Below, in pieces: positions 1-7,454 of a stretch of 64,000 nt of DNA. A program made the translations under genes and the position numbers. Position 1 is the stretch's first letter, and the number at the start of each line of letters is the position of its first letter. The stretch is from Enemella dayhoffiae. GTDB lineage: Bacteria > Actinomycetota > Actinomycetes > Propionibacteriales > Propionibacteriaceae. Location: positions 62,001-126,000 of the forward strand of contig NZ_NMVQ01000045.1 of NCBI RefSeq assembly GCF_002250625.1, given 5' to 3'. Under the pieces are notes generated by a model. That model saw only the letters and a program-made list of their open reading frames with translations. It was not told where the DNA came from and ran no database searches.

Positions 1-485
1 TGCTTATGAACATTTGTTCGATCCCACCCGGCACTCCCAAATGGCGCAGCTTGACGTAGGGAGAGATACGCCTCGGTGTCGATCAGTCTCTTGCGTAGGC
101 CAAGATAGCTGATAGCGTGGATCTGCAGTCCATGAGCCTTGGCAATCCTATGTATTTCGGCGCGCTGGTGGGCTTCTGGTTCGGATTGGGTAACGAAGAA
201 TCCTTGAAGGTTCTTGTAGGGATCCTGGATTGCGACCTTACCCAAGAGTTGAGCGATCTTTTCGCCATCTTTGGCAGCCTTTGCCTTGCTACGATCGGTG
301 GTGAACTCGAATACCTGTACTGAGTCCTCGGAGGTGAACACTGCGTCCCGCTCTTGGCCATCGATGATCGCACTACCGCCGGTATCTGACGGATCAAAGA
401 TTGCGCGAGCTAGTGCAAGTGCTCGGATTTCAAACTCGCGGCCCGAGTCCTTGTTGTCGCGTGGGGTACGAGACGGTTCGGCCAT
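1..485 (-). CDS. Partial gene: nuclease-like N-terminal domain, candidate defence protein
   Basis: An open frame starts at ATG 485 (AAAGGAG ribosome site 6 nt upstream) and stays open for 161 codons to the left edge, so only the N-terminus is visible. Residues about 15-75 contain GREFEIRALALAR, then an acidic RDAVF strand, a VFEFTT strand, and a basic K-A-K-A-A-K-D-G-E-K helix. This D...ExT...K pattern resembles the PD-(D/E)XK-like domains found at the N-terminus of NACHT/STAND and other large defence proteins. Counting three 60-base lines gives about 47-55% G+C, against about 70% in the neighbours, and the codon choice is mixed. That suggests recent transfer. The effector or NTPase part would lie outside the window. 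Family assignment is inference; the reading frame is directly seen. Confidence 0.7.
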   Translation of the reverse strand, partial: MAEPSRTPRDNKDSGREFEIRALALARAIFDPSDTGGSAIIDGQERDAVFTSEDSVQVFEFTTDRSKAKAAKDGEKIAQLLGKVAIQDPYKNLQGFFVTQSEPEAHQRAEIHRIAKAHGLQIHAISYLGLRKRLIDTEAYLSLRQAAPFGSAGWDRTNVHK

Positions 486-570
486 CAGGACTCCTTTGTC
501 ATCGAGGCAGCCTCAGCATAGCTGAACGTGCTTGCAGGTTGGTCGCTCCTATGGGGTCTCGACCAATTCC

Positions 571-2541
571 TCAGCCGCGTCGCCCGCCCAGATAAGAGCC
601 GACGACCGCGGCCCCGAGGTCGTCCAGGTCGGGGGCGACCACCTCGCCGTCCACGCGGCGGGCCAGCCGATCGATGAACCGGGCGAGCCCCCAATCCTCG
701 CCCAGCCGGAAGAAGGTGACGTTCGCCCCCAGCCGGCGGGCGGTGTCCAGCTCCTGCACGGTGAGCCCGATCGTGTACGCCGACGGGGGATAGCTGAACA
801 CCGACTCGCCATCCGGTTCGAGGTGGGCGGTCGGTTCACCGTCGGTGACCACCAGCAGCACCGGCTGCGCCGAGGGGTGCCGTCGGAAGAACCGGTTCGC
901 CAGCAGCAGTCCGTGATGCAGGTTGGTGCCCTGGACGCCCCAGTTCGCCTCCAGCGAGGTGAGCTCGGTGATCTCGAGTCGCTCGGCGTGCCGACCGAAG
1001 CCGACCAGCTCCAGCGCGTCCCCGCGGAAGCGCGTCGACACCAGCTGATGCAGCGCCAGCGCGGTCTGCTTCATCGGCACCCAACGCCCCTCGATCGCCA
1101 TCGAGAACGAGGTGTCCACCAGCAGCGCCACCGCCGCCTGGGTGCGCGCCTCGGTCTCGGACACCTCGATGTCGTCCATCCGCAGGCGGACGCCCCGGCT
1201 CGGATCCCCGCCCTCGGCCACCGTCCGGCGGACCGCGTTGCCGACCGAACTGGTGACGTCCCACGGCTCGGAGTCGCCGAATTGCCACGTCCGCACCGCA
1301 CCGGTCCGATCGCCGGCCGCTCCCGCGGTGCGGGTTTCCCGCTGCCCGGTACGCCCGGACAACCGCTTCGCCACCTGCCGCAGCAGCGCCCGGCCCAGGT
1401 GGCGCATCGCCTTCGGCGACAGCCGCAGTTTGTCGTCCGGCCCGCGGGTGAGGAACCCCGAATTCTTCAACGCCCGCTCCAGTTCGGCGAGGGTGCGCGC
1501 GTCGACCGCGGCCTGATCGCCGAGTTGCCTAGCCAGCCGCTCCAGGTCGAGGTCGTCCATCGTGGCGCCGGCGTGCTGCTGGGCCAACTGTTCCGCGAGC
1601 GCGTCCAGGTCGGCCAGGTCCTGCATCATCGATGCCGCCTCACCCAGCCCGACGCCCTGCTCACCCTCGAACCCCTCGGAGCCGCCCCAGTCCTCACCGG
1701 GTCGCAGCTCCCGCAGCGTGGAATCCAACGCCGAGAGCGATGCCATCAGCTCCGGTGAGCCGAACGCCTGCTGCGCCAAGGCGTCCAGCTCGGCCCGCTG
1801 CTCGGGGCTGAGCGAGTTGCGCATCCGCTGTGCCGCGGCGGCCCGGGTGGCCAGCGCATCCAGCAGCTCGTCGATGTTGCGCGGGTTCTCGGGGAAGAAC
1901 TCGCCGTGTTTCGCCATGAACTCGGCGAAGTCGTCGGGGGTGTCCTCACCGCGGGAATGCTTGCCCAGCAGGGAGTTCAGGTCGTCCAGCATCTGCTTGA
2001 CCTGGGCCCGGTCCTCGTCGGTGGCGTTCTCCAGCGCCTGCTTCATCCCGGCGAACCGCTGGTCCAGCTGTTCGCGGCCGAGCAGGTCGGAGATCTTCTG
2101 GTACGCCTCCCGCGCCTCGCTGGAGCGCCACTGGTAGTCCCGCAGTTCGTTCACCGCGGCCGCGGTGGAGCCGGGCAGGTTCTCCAGTTGCAGCTCGGCG
2201 AACCGGGCATCGTCGTCGAGGTCGCGGGCCAGCTGCTTGCGCTCGGCCAGCACCGCCTGGTCGAGCAGTTGGCGTACCTCGTCCAGGGTGCCGTCGAGTC
2301 GATGCCGCTGCAGCAGCTGCTGCCGCTTCTCCGCCACCCGACGGGCCAGGTCGTCCAGCCCCTGCTGGTCCCGGCCGCCGTGGCGCAGGAACTCCTGCAT
2401 CGCCCGCTGCGGCGAGGTGCCCTCCATCACATCGCGCCCGATCGCGTCCAGCGCCTCGGCCAGGTCGACCGGCGGCGCGAGCGGATCAGGCCCGCCGCGA
2501 TAGGGGCCGTAGGAGAAGCGGTGCGCGTCGCGACGCTCCAT
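571..2541 (-). CDS. VWA domain protein, partner of the MoxR-type ATPase
   Basis: A 656-residue protein. The C-terminal third is a von Willebrand A domain with an intact metal-ion site (LLVDTSFSM, near residue 477) and a later VTDGEP strand. The N-terminal two thirds are helical and charged, rich in Glu, Arg and Leu, with no signal peptide or membrane segment, so it is cytoplasmic. Its ATG overlaps the stop codon of the upstream ATPase by one base (TGATG), indicating translational coupling. The pair resembles M. tuberculosis Rv0958/Rv0959 (from memory). Such pairs are modelled on Mg-chelatase ChlI/ChlD: the ATPase remodels a target that the VWA protein presents. The target is unknown, and no chelatase catalytic subunit is adjacent. 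Confidence 0.88.
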   Translation of the reverse strand: MERRDAHRFSYGPYRGGPDPLAPPVDLAEALDAIGRDVMEGTSPQRAMQEFLRHGGRDQQGLDDLARRVAEKRQQLLQRHRLDGTLDEVRQLLDQAVLAERKQLARDLDDDARFAELQLENLPGSTAAAVNELRDYQWRSSEAREAYQKISDLLGREQLDQRFAGMKQALENATDEDRAQVKQMLDDLNSLLGKHSRGEDTPDDFAEFMAKHGEFFPENPRNIDELLDALATRAAAAQRMRNSLSPEQRAELDALAQQAFGSPELMASLSALDSTLRELRPGEDWGGSEGFEGEQGVGLGEAASMMQDLADLDALAEQLAQQHAGATMDDLDLERLARQLGDQAAVDARTLAELERALKNSGFLTRGPDDKLRLSPKAMRHLGRALLRQVAKRLSGRTGQRETRTAGAAGDRTGAVRTWQFGDSEPWDVTSSVGNAVRRTVAEGGDPSRGVRLRMDDIEVSETEARTQAAVALLVDTSFSMAIEGRWVPMKQTALALHQLVSTRFRGDALELVGFGRHAERLEITELTSLEANWGVQGTNLHHGLLLANRFFRRHPSAQPVLLVVTDGEPTAHLEPDGESVFSYPPSAYTIGLTVQELDTARRLGANVTFFRLGEDWGLARFIDRLARRVDGEVVAPDLDDLGAAVVGSYLGGRRG

Positions 2542-3986
2542 CAGCCGTAGACCGTCCCGCCGTCGCCGGACTCCTTGCCGATCCGACGGGCCAGGTAGAG
2601 CCCCTCCAGTGCCAGCTCGACCGCGCCGGCGCGTTCACCGATGCTTTCCGCGTCGACCCGGTCGGCGACCCGCTCGGCGACCCGCTCGGCGATCCGGTCA
2701 TAGAGGTCGGAGTCCAACGAGGGCAGTGATTCCAGCAGTTCGGCCGCGGTCACCCGGTCGCCGGTGCTGACCAGCGTGGAACCGTCCATCGCGTCCACCA
2801 GGTCGGCCAGGTCGAGCCCGCGGAACCGTTCCCGGACGGTCGCTGCGGTGGCGCTTCGCAGCAGGTGGGTGAGCAGCTCGGACTCCCGGCCCTCCTCGCC
2901 GACCTCGAACTCCACCTTGCCGCCGAGCACCTCTGTCGCCGCGGCCAGATCCACCAGCCGGGCCACCGCCTCGTCCTCTCCGCGCACGGTGGCGCGGTGC
3001 AGGGCGGCGGCGGCCACGGTCTCGGCCCCGGCGATCGCGAACCGCGCCGACACCCCGGAGCGCTGGTCCACCGCGGCCGAGGAGCGCAGCTCGCGGGTGA
3101 ACCGGGCGAGGATCTCCAGCAGCACCGCCGGCACCGCGGCGACCAGCGTCGCCTCCTGCCGGATCACCGCCACCTCGTCGTCGATCTCCAGCGGATAGTG
3201 GGTGCGGATCTCGGCGCCGAACCGGTCCTTCAGCGGGCTGATGATCCGGCCGCGGTTGGTGTAGTCCTCGGGGTTTGCGGAGGCGACAACGAGCACGTCC
3301 AACGGCAGTCGCAGCAGATAGCCGCGGATCTGGATGTCGCGTTCCTCCATCACGTTGAGCAGCGCCACCTGGATCCGCTCGGCCAGGTCGGGCAGCTCGT
3401 TGATCGCCACGATGCCGCGGTGCGCCCGCGGCACCAGCCCGAAGTGGATGGTCTCCGGGTCGCCGAGGCTGCGGCCCTCGGCCACCTTCATCGGGTCCAC
3501 GTCACCGACCAGGTCACCGACGCTGGTGTCCGGGGTGGCCAGCTTCTCGGCGTACCGCTCGTCGCGGTGCCGCCAGGCCACCGGCAGGTCGTCGCCCAAC
3601 TCGGCTGCCCGCCGGCGCGAGACCACGGTGATCGGCTCGAACGGGTGCTCGCCGAGCTCGGAGCCGTCGATCACCGGCGTCCACTCGTCCAGCAGCCCGA
3701 CCAGGCTGCGCAGCAACCGGGTCTTGCCCTGTCCACGTTCACCGAGCAGCACCACGTCGTGACCGGCCAGCAGCGCCCGCTCGAGTTGCGGGATCACCGT
3801 GCCGGAAAAACCGTGCAGCCCCGGCCACGGATCCTCGCCAGCGGCGAGCAGCGCGAGCAGGTTGTCCCGCAGCTCCGTGCGCAGTGGCTTGTGCTCGTGG
3901 CCGCTGGCCCGCAACTCGCCCACGGTGGCGATGTTCGGGGCCGAGGAATTCTGCTGGGAGATGGAAGAGTCCGTCACCCCGTTCAT
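2541..3986 (-). CDS. MoxR/Mg-chelatase-type AAA+ ATPase
   Basis: The protein is 481 residues from ATG 3986, which begins MNGVTDSSIS. The frame is open further upstream, but that part overlaps the separate 59-codon gene and reads as low-complexity Arg/Pro, so the internal ATG is chosen. It has a Walker A motif GERGQGKT, a Walker B-like region (GIVAINELPDL) and an ASANPEDYTNRG sensor region as in ChlI/MoxR proteins. Its stop overlaps the start of the VWA gene, forming a two-gene operon. It is expected to act as a hexameric ATPase working with the VWA protein. The cellular substrate cannot be read from the sequence. Confidence 0.87.
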   Translation of the reverse strand: MNGVTDSSISQQNSSAPNIATVGELRASGHEHKPLRTELRDNLLALLAAGEDPWPGLHGFSGTVIPQLERALLAGHDVVLLGERGQGKTRLLRSLVGLLDEWTPVIDGSELGEHPFEPITVVSRRRAAELGDDLPVAWRHRDERYAEKLATPDTSVGDLVGDVDPMKVAEGRSLGDPETIHFGLVPRAHRGIVAINELPDLAERIQVALLNVMEERDIQIRGYLLRLPLDVLVVASANPEDYTNRGRIISPLKDRFGAEIRTHYPLEIDDEVAVIRQEATLVAAVPAVLLEILARFTRELRSSAAVDQRSGVSARFAIAGAETVAAAALHRATVRGEDEAVARLVDLAAATEVLGGKVEFEVGEEGRESELLTHLLRSATAATVRERFRGLDLADLVDAMDGSTLVSTGDRVTAAELLESLPSLDSDLYDRIAERVAERVADRVDAESIGERAGAVELALEGLYLARRIGKESGDGGTVYG

Positions 3987-4012
3987 GCTACGCGCGGGGC
4001 CCCAGAGTGGCA

Positions 4013-4192
4013 TCAGCGCTTGCGCAGGCGGCGGCGGGCCGCCTCGGTTCCGCGGGCGATCTTGTTGGCGTGCTTGCCGCCGGTACGCCGGTTGGCCATC
4101 TCCGCGCCGCGGTCGAGCAGCCGGTTCGCCTTCTCCGGGTTCTTCTCGACGTAGTCGCTCGCCTTGCGCAGAATCTTGTCGAACACGCTCAT
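4013..4192 (-). CDS. Small basic antitoxin-like protein (59 aa)
   Basis: ATG 4192 is preceded by a strong GAGGAGG site. The 59-codon frame ends at TGA 4013 and encodes a short basic helical protein starting MSVFDKILRKASDYVEKN and ending in an Arg/Lys-rich tail. Length, charge and the D-K-x(n)-A-x-x-x-x-E-K pattern resemble the small actinobacterial proteins annotated as Rv0909/MT0933-type antitoxins. No toxin-like gene is adjacent: upstream is the divergent ispE, and 26 bp downstream is the ATPase gene. The antitoxin role is therefore only a family-level guess; a nucleoid- or nucleic-acid-binding role is equally possible. Confidence 0.7.
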   Translation of the reverse strand: MSVFDKILRKASDYVEKNPEKANRLLDRGAEMANRRTGGKHANKIARGTEAARRRLRKR

Positions 4193-4274
4193 GGTGCCTC
4201 CTCGTCGGATTTCTCTCCACGATAACCGGGAGGCCCGAATCGCCCCCCGCGGCGATGGCGTACCCCGGGCCGGT

Positions 4275-4280
4275 TAGCGT
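4275..4280 (+). promoter_or_regulatory. -10 box for leaderless ispE mRNA
   Basis: TAGCGT lies 6 nt before GTG 4287. That spacing puts the transcription start at the start codon and favours GTG 4287 over GTG 4281, which directly abuts the box. Confidence 0.5.
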
Positions 4281-4286
4281 GTGCGC

Positions 4287-5216
4287 GTGGCATCAGCAGC
4301 AGCACCGGACGAGACCGCGATCAGGGTCCGGGTCCCGGCGAAGATCAACCTGACCCTGGGGGTCGGGCCGGTGGCCGAGGACGGCTACCACCCGCTCACC
4401 ACGGTTTTCCAGGCGGTCTCGCTGCACGACGAGCTGACCGCGCAGTGGGACGAGCCCGGTGCCTTCTCGATCGCGATGTGGGGCGAGGGCGTCGATCAGG
4501 TGGCGGCCGACGACAGCAACCTGGCCATGCGGGCCGCTCGCCTGGTGGCCGAGCGGTTCGGCGCCGAGGATCAGCTCGGGGTGCGGATGTCGGTGAAGAA
4601 GTCGATCCCGGTGGCCGGTGGCATGGCGGGCGGGTCGGCCAACGCGGCCGCGGCGCTGCTCGCCTGTTCGGTGCTCTGGGACCTGGACGCCGACCCCGAG
4701 GAGCTGCGTGAGCTGGGCGCCGAGCTGGGCGCCGACGTCCCGTTCTCGCTGATGGGTGGAACCGCCATCGGGACCGGGCGCGGCGACAAACTGGTACCGG
4801 TGCTGACCCGGGGGCAGCACCACTGGGTGCTGGCCGTGGCCGAGGACGGTCTGAGCACCCCCAAGGTGTTCGCCCGCTTCGACGAGTTGACTCCCGACGG
4901 CGGCGACCTGGAAATGCCGACCGAGTTGATGAACGCGCTGGCCAGTGGCGATTCGGTGGCGCTCGGCAAGTGCCTGCGCAACGACCTGGCGGCGGCCGCC
5001 ATCGACCTGCGGCCGCGGCTGCAGCAGACCCTCGAGGAGGGGATGGAGTTCGGTGCGCTGGGGGCGATTGTCTCCGGCTCCGGTCCGACCTGCGCCTTCC
5101 TGTGTCGCAACGAGGAGGCCGCTGTGGCGTTGAGCGTACGCCTCAGCGCCGAAGGAGTGGCAAGAGCCGTACGCCGGGTGCAGGGCCCGGTGCCGGGAGC
5201 ACGATTGATCAGCTGA
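4287..5216 (+). CDS. ispE: 4-diphosphocytidyl-2-C-methyl-D-erythritol kinase
   Basis: IspE phosphorylates CDP-methylerythritol in the MEP pathway that supplies isoprenoid precursors. The 309-residue protein has the GHMP kinase architecture: an N-terminal substrate segment (VPAKINLTLGVG), the glycine-rich ATP loop near residue 107 (PVAGGMAGGSANAAAALL), and the C-terminal GHMP motif SGSGPTCAFL. Length is normal for the family. GTG 4287 is chosen because of the -10 box 6 nt upstream. In many actinobacteria ispE follows ksgA; here it stands alone after the divergent small-protein gene and is followed after 19 bp by an F420-type oxidoreductase, with which it may be co-transcribed. Confidence 0.96.
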   Translation: MASAAAPDETAIRVRVPAKINLTLGVGPVAEDGYHPLTTVFQAVSLHDELTAQWDEPGAFSIAMWGEGVDQVAADDSNLAMRAARLVAERFGAEDQLGVRMSVKKSIPVAGGMAGGSANAAAALLACSVLWDLDADPEELRELGAELGADVPFSLMGGTAIGTGRGDKLVPVLTRGQHHWVLAVAEDGLSTPKVFARFDELTPDGGDLEMPTELMNALASGDSVALGKCLRNDLAAAAIDLRPRLQQTLEEGMEFGALGAIVSGSGPTCAFLCRNEEAAVALSVRLSAEGVARAVRRVQGPVPGARLIS

Positions 5217-5235
5217 CCAACCACGGAAATCCGCC

Positions 5236-6030
5236 ATGACCGACAGGGTGCGAATCGGCGTACAACTGCAACCGCAGCATGCCGACTATGCGGCGATCCG
5301 CCGCGCGGCCGCGGCCGTCGATGAGCTCGGCGCCGACGTGTTGTTCAACTGGGACCACTTCTATCCGTTGTATGGCGAGCCCGAGGGCAAGCACTTCGAG
5401 TGCTGGACCATGCTGGCGGCCTGGGCCGAGGCCACCGAGCGCGTCGAGATCGGCGCGCTGGTGACCTGCAACTCCTATCGCAACCCGCAGTTGCTGGCCG
5501 ACATGGCGCGCACAGTCGACCACATCTCGGCCCGCGACGGAGGTGGTGGACGACTGGTGCTCGGCATCGGATCGGGCTGGTTCGAGAAGGACTACGACGA
5601 ATACAGTTATGAGTTCGGCACCGCCGGTGGCCGGTTGCGGGCACTGTCCCGCGACCTGCCGATCATCAAGCAGCGTTGGGAAAAACTGAACCCGGCCCCG
5701 ACTCGGCAGATCCCGATCCTGATCGGCGGTGGGGGCGAGAAGAAGACGCTGCGGATCGTCGCCGAGCACGCCCACATCTGGCACTCCTTCGGCGACGCCG
5801 ACACGTTCACCCGCAAGTCGCGAATCCTCGCCGAGCACTGCGCCGACGTCGGCCGCGACTCCGCCGAGATCGAACGATCGATCGGGGTGGACGCCGACAA
5901 TCTGCAGCAGGACACAGAATCCAAGCACGCCGCGGGGGCGCGGCTGTTCACCCTCGGGGTGGGCGGACCCGACTATGACCTGGGTGCGGTCCGCGAACTG
6001 ATCGCCTGGCGGGATCAGCAGAACGGCTGA
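5236..6030 (+). CDS. LLM-class F420-dependent oxidoreductase
   Basis: A 264-residue TIM-barrel protein of the luciferase-like superfamily. The N-terminus (RIGVQLQPQHADY), the NWDHFYPLYG strand, the region GALVTCNSYRNPQLLADMA, the loop GIGSGWFEKDYDEYSYEFG and the strand IPILIGGGGEKKTLRIVAEHA are typical of F420-using members of actinobacteria. The enzyme should transfer hydride between coenzyme F420 and an unknown organic substrate. It starts at ATG 5236, only 19 bp after ispE, without a strong ribosome site. It converges on tam across a short hairpin. The substrate cannot be deduced; an FMN-dependent reaction is the main alternative. Confidence 0.88.
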   Translation: MTDRVRIGVQLQPQHADYAAIRRAAAAVDELGADVLFNWDHFYPLYGEPEGKHFECWTMLAAWAEATERVEIGALVTCNSYRNPQLLADMARTVDHISARDGGGGRLVLGIGSGWFEKDYDEYSYEFGTAGGRLRALSRDLPIIKQRWEKLNPAPTRQIPILIGGGGEKKTLRIVAEHAHIWHSFGDADTFTRKSRILAEHCADVGRDSAEIERSIGVDADNLQQDTESKHAAGARLFTLGVGGPDYDLGAVRELIAWRDQQNG

Positions 6031-6037
6031 CCGCCAC

Positions 6038-6050
6038 GCCCGATCCGGGC
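6038..6050. terminator. Short hairpin between convergent genes
   Basis: GCCCG and CGGGC pair around a 3-nt loop between the stop codons of the oxidoreductase and tam. There is no U-tract, as is usual at high G+C, so it may serve as a bidirectional terminator. Confidence 0.4.
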
Positions 6051-6054
6051 GGGT

Positions 6055-6828
6055 TCAGATGCGGTGCGCCACCACGAACGCCCGCGGGAACGGCAGCACG
6101 GTGCCGAACGGACGAGACGGGTACGCCTGGCGCAGCAGCTTGCGGTATTCGGCCGAGAAGGTGGCGCGCAACGAGTCCGGAAGTGCTTCCAGGGTTGGTC
6201 TTGCGCCGGTCCCGGAGATCCACGAGAACACCGGGTCCGGTCCGGTCAGCACGTGCAGATAGGTGGTCTCCCAGGCGTCCACCGTGCAGCCCCAGCCGGC
6301 CAGCAGCTCCACGGCGTCCGCGGTGGGCTGCTGCCGCATCGTGGCGACCCCGTCCAGCCGTGACGCGAACCGCGGGTCGGCGGAGAGTTCGCGGAGCAGC
6401 CGATGGCTCGGCTCGTTGAAGTTGACCGGCACCTGATAGGCCAACCAGCCGTCCGGGGTGAGCATTTCGAGCAACCGCGGCAGCAGCTGTTGATGATCCG
6501 GAATCCATTGCAGGGCGGCGTTCGAGATGATCACGTCGACTGGCTCGTCGGGCTCCCAGTCACGCAGATCCGCGCGCACCCAGCTGGGGTCGGTCGGGCC
6601 GCCGTCGTCCTGGCGGGCGCGGGTGATCATCGCCGGCGACGAGTCCACCCCGATCAACTCGGCGCCGGGCCAACGGGCGCCCAGGGTGCGGGTCAGGTTG
6701 CCGGGTCCGCAACCCAGATCCACCACCCGGCGGGGTTGCTCGGCACCCACCCGGGCCAGCAGGTCGAAGAACGGCCTGCCGCGATCGTCGGCGTACCGCA
6801 GGTAGAGCCCCGGATCCCAATCAGCCAT
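6055..6828 (-). CDS. tam: Trans-aconitate 2-methyltransferase
   Basis: A 257-residue SAM-dependent methyltransferase that should methyl-esterify trans-aconitate, a by-product that inhibits aconitase. The N-terminus MADWDPGLYLRYADDRGRP parallels the E. coli Tam start. The SAM-binding motif I is VVDLGCGPGN, followed by the acidic strand LIGVDSSPAMI, the post-motif ISNAALQWIPDH, and a C-terminal FPRAFVVAHR strand as in Tam. ATG 6828 has a GGGAGG ribosome site. It is transcribed divergently from a MarR gene across a 75-bp region that contains a palindromic operator, as in the Streptomyces tamR-tam pair, and it is likely induced when citrate/aconitate levels rise. Confidence 0.93.
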   Translation of the reverse strand: MADWDPGLYLRYADDRGRPFFDLLARVGAEQPRRVVDLGCGPGNLTRTLGARWPGAELIGVDSSPAMITRARQDDGGPTDPSWVRADLRDWEPDEPVDVIISNAALQWIPDHQQLLPRLLEMLTPDGWLAYQVPVNFNEPSHRLLRELSADPRFASRLDGVATMRQQPTADAVELLAGWGCTVDAWETTYLHVLTGPDPVFSWISGTGARPTLEALPDSLRATFSAEYRKLLRQAYPSRPFGTVLPFPRAFVVAHRI

Positions 6829-6870
6829 GCACGCCTCCCGCCGTCGAGGCACAGCCGACCATGCCAAGAT

Positions 6871-6884
6871 TCTCGATGTCAAGA
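6871..6884. promoter_or_regulatory. Predicted TamR operator
   Basis: The 14-mer TCTCGATGTCAAGA is an inverted repeat with one mismatched pair. It covers the presumed -35 region of tamR (whose -10 is at 6892-6897). On the other strand it contains a perfect TTGACA (6882-6877) that could be the -35 of tam, so one bound MarR dimer could block both genes. Confidence 0.6.
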
Positions 6885-6891
6885 GGTCGCG

Positions 6892-6897
6892 TACGCT
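6892..6897 (+). promoter_or_regulatory. -10 box for leaderless tamR mRNA
   Basis: TACGCT ends 6 nt before ATG 6904, consistent with a leaderless transcript. The operator at 6871-6884 lies in the -35/spacer region, giving autoregulation. Confidence 0.55.
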
Positions 6898-6903
6898 GGG
6901 CCC

Positions 6904-7410
6904 ATGGCCACCCAAGACGACGAAGTCGACCGGCTCGTCGCCGCCTGGGGGAGGGAACGCGACGACCTCGACCTCGCCCCGATGCAGGTGCTGAGCCGGG
7001 TCAGTCGACTGGCCAGGCTGCTCGATCGGGCGCGGCACCAGGCGTTCGCCGATCACGGCATCGTCGCCTGGGAGTTCGACGTGCTGGCGGCACTGCGGCG
7101 GGCCGGTGAGCCCTACCGGCTCACCCCCGGGCAACTGCTGCGCGAGACCATGGTGACCTCGGGGACGATGACCAACCGGGTGGATCGCCTGGTCTCCCGT
7201 GGACTGGTCCGCCGGGCACCGGACCCCAGCGATCGGCGCGGTGTGCTCGTCAGCCTGAGCGATGCCGGCCGCGAGGTCGTGGACGGGGCGCTCGCCTCGC
7301 TGCTGGCGCATGAGTCCGAACTGCTCGATGGGCTGGATCGCGAACAGCAGAAAGAAATCTCCGGGCTGCTCAGAGCGCTGTTGTTGCGCTTCGAGCAGCC
7401 CGGAGAGTGA
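6904..7410 (+). CDS. tamR: MarR-family regulator, TamR-like
   Basis: A 168-residue MarR-type winged-helix repressor. An N-terminal extra helix (residues about 1-30, EVDRLVAAWGRERDDLD) precedes the dimerisation helices. The DNA-recognition helix lies in LTPGQLLRETMVTSGTMTNRVDRLV, and the wing is RRAPDPSDRRGVLVSL with the conserved D-x-R-D/S-x-R-R-G pattern. The extra N-terminal helix and the divergent tam gene match TamR of Streptomyces coelicolor, which responds to citrate, aconitates and isocitrate (known from that system). Start ATG 6904 fits a leaderless promoter. It probably represses itself and tam. Confidence 0.9.
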   Translation: MATQDDEVDRLVAAWGRERDDLDLAPMQVLSRVSRLARLLDRARHQAFADHGIVAWEFDVLAALRRAGEPYRLTPGQLLRETMVTSGTMTNRVDRLVSRGLVRRAPDPSDRRGVLVSLSDAGREVVDGALASLLAHESELLDGLDREQQKEISGLLRALLLRFEQPGE

Positions 7411-7450
7411 CCCTTCGACAGGCTCAGGGGCCCTTCGACGGGCTCAGGGA
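7411..7450. repeat. Two tandem 20-bp copies of a dispersed actinobacterial repeat
   Basis: The 20-mers 7411-7430 and 7431-7450 share CCCTTCGAC(A/G)GGCTCAGG and differ at two positions. They begin directly after the tamR stop codon and end 4 bp before the stop of the convergent MFS gene. The unit is a weak palindrome (CCCT...AGGG). Similar sequences are familiar to me from intergenic regions of many actinobacteria; a terminator-like or REP-like role is plausible. Confidence 0.6.
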
Positions 7451-7454
7451 GCGA

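Noticed and set aside
4013-4192. Complete toxin-antitoxin module
   Set aside because: Only the small antitoxin-like gene is present; no toxin gene lies beside it.
4281-4286. GTG 4281 as the ispE start
   Set aside because: It directly abuts the TAGCGT box; GTG 4287 has the 6-nt spacing seen at other genes.
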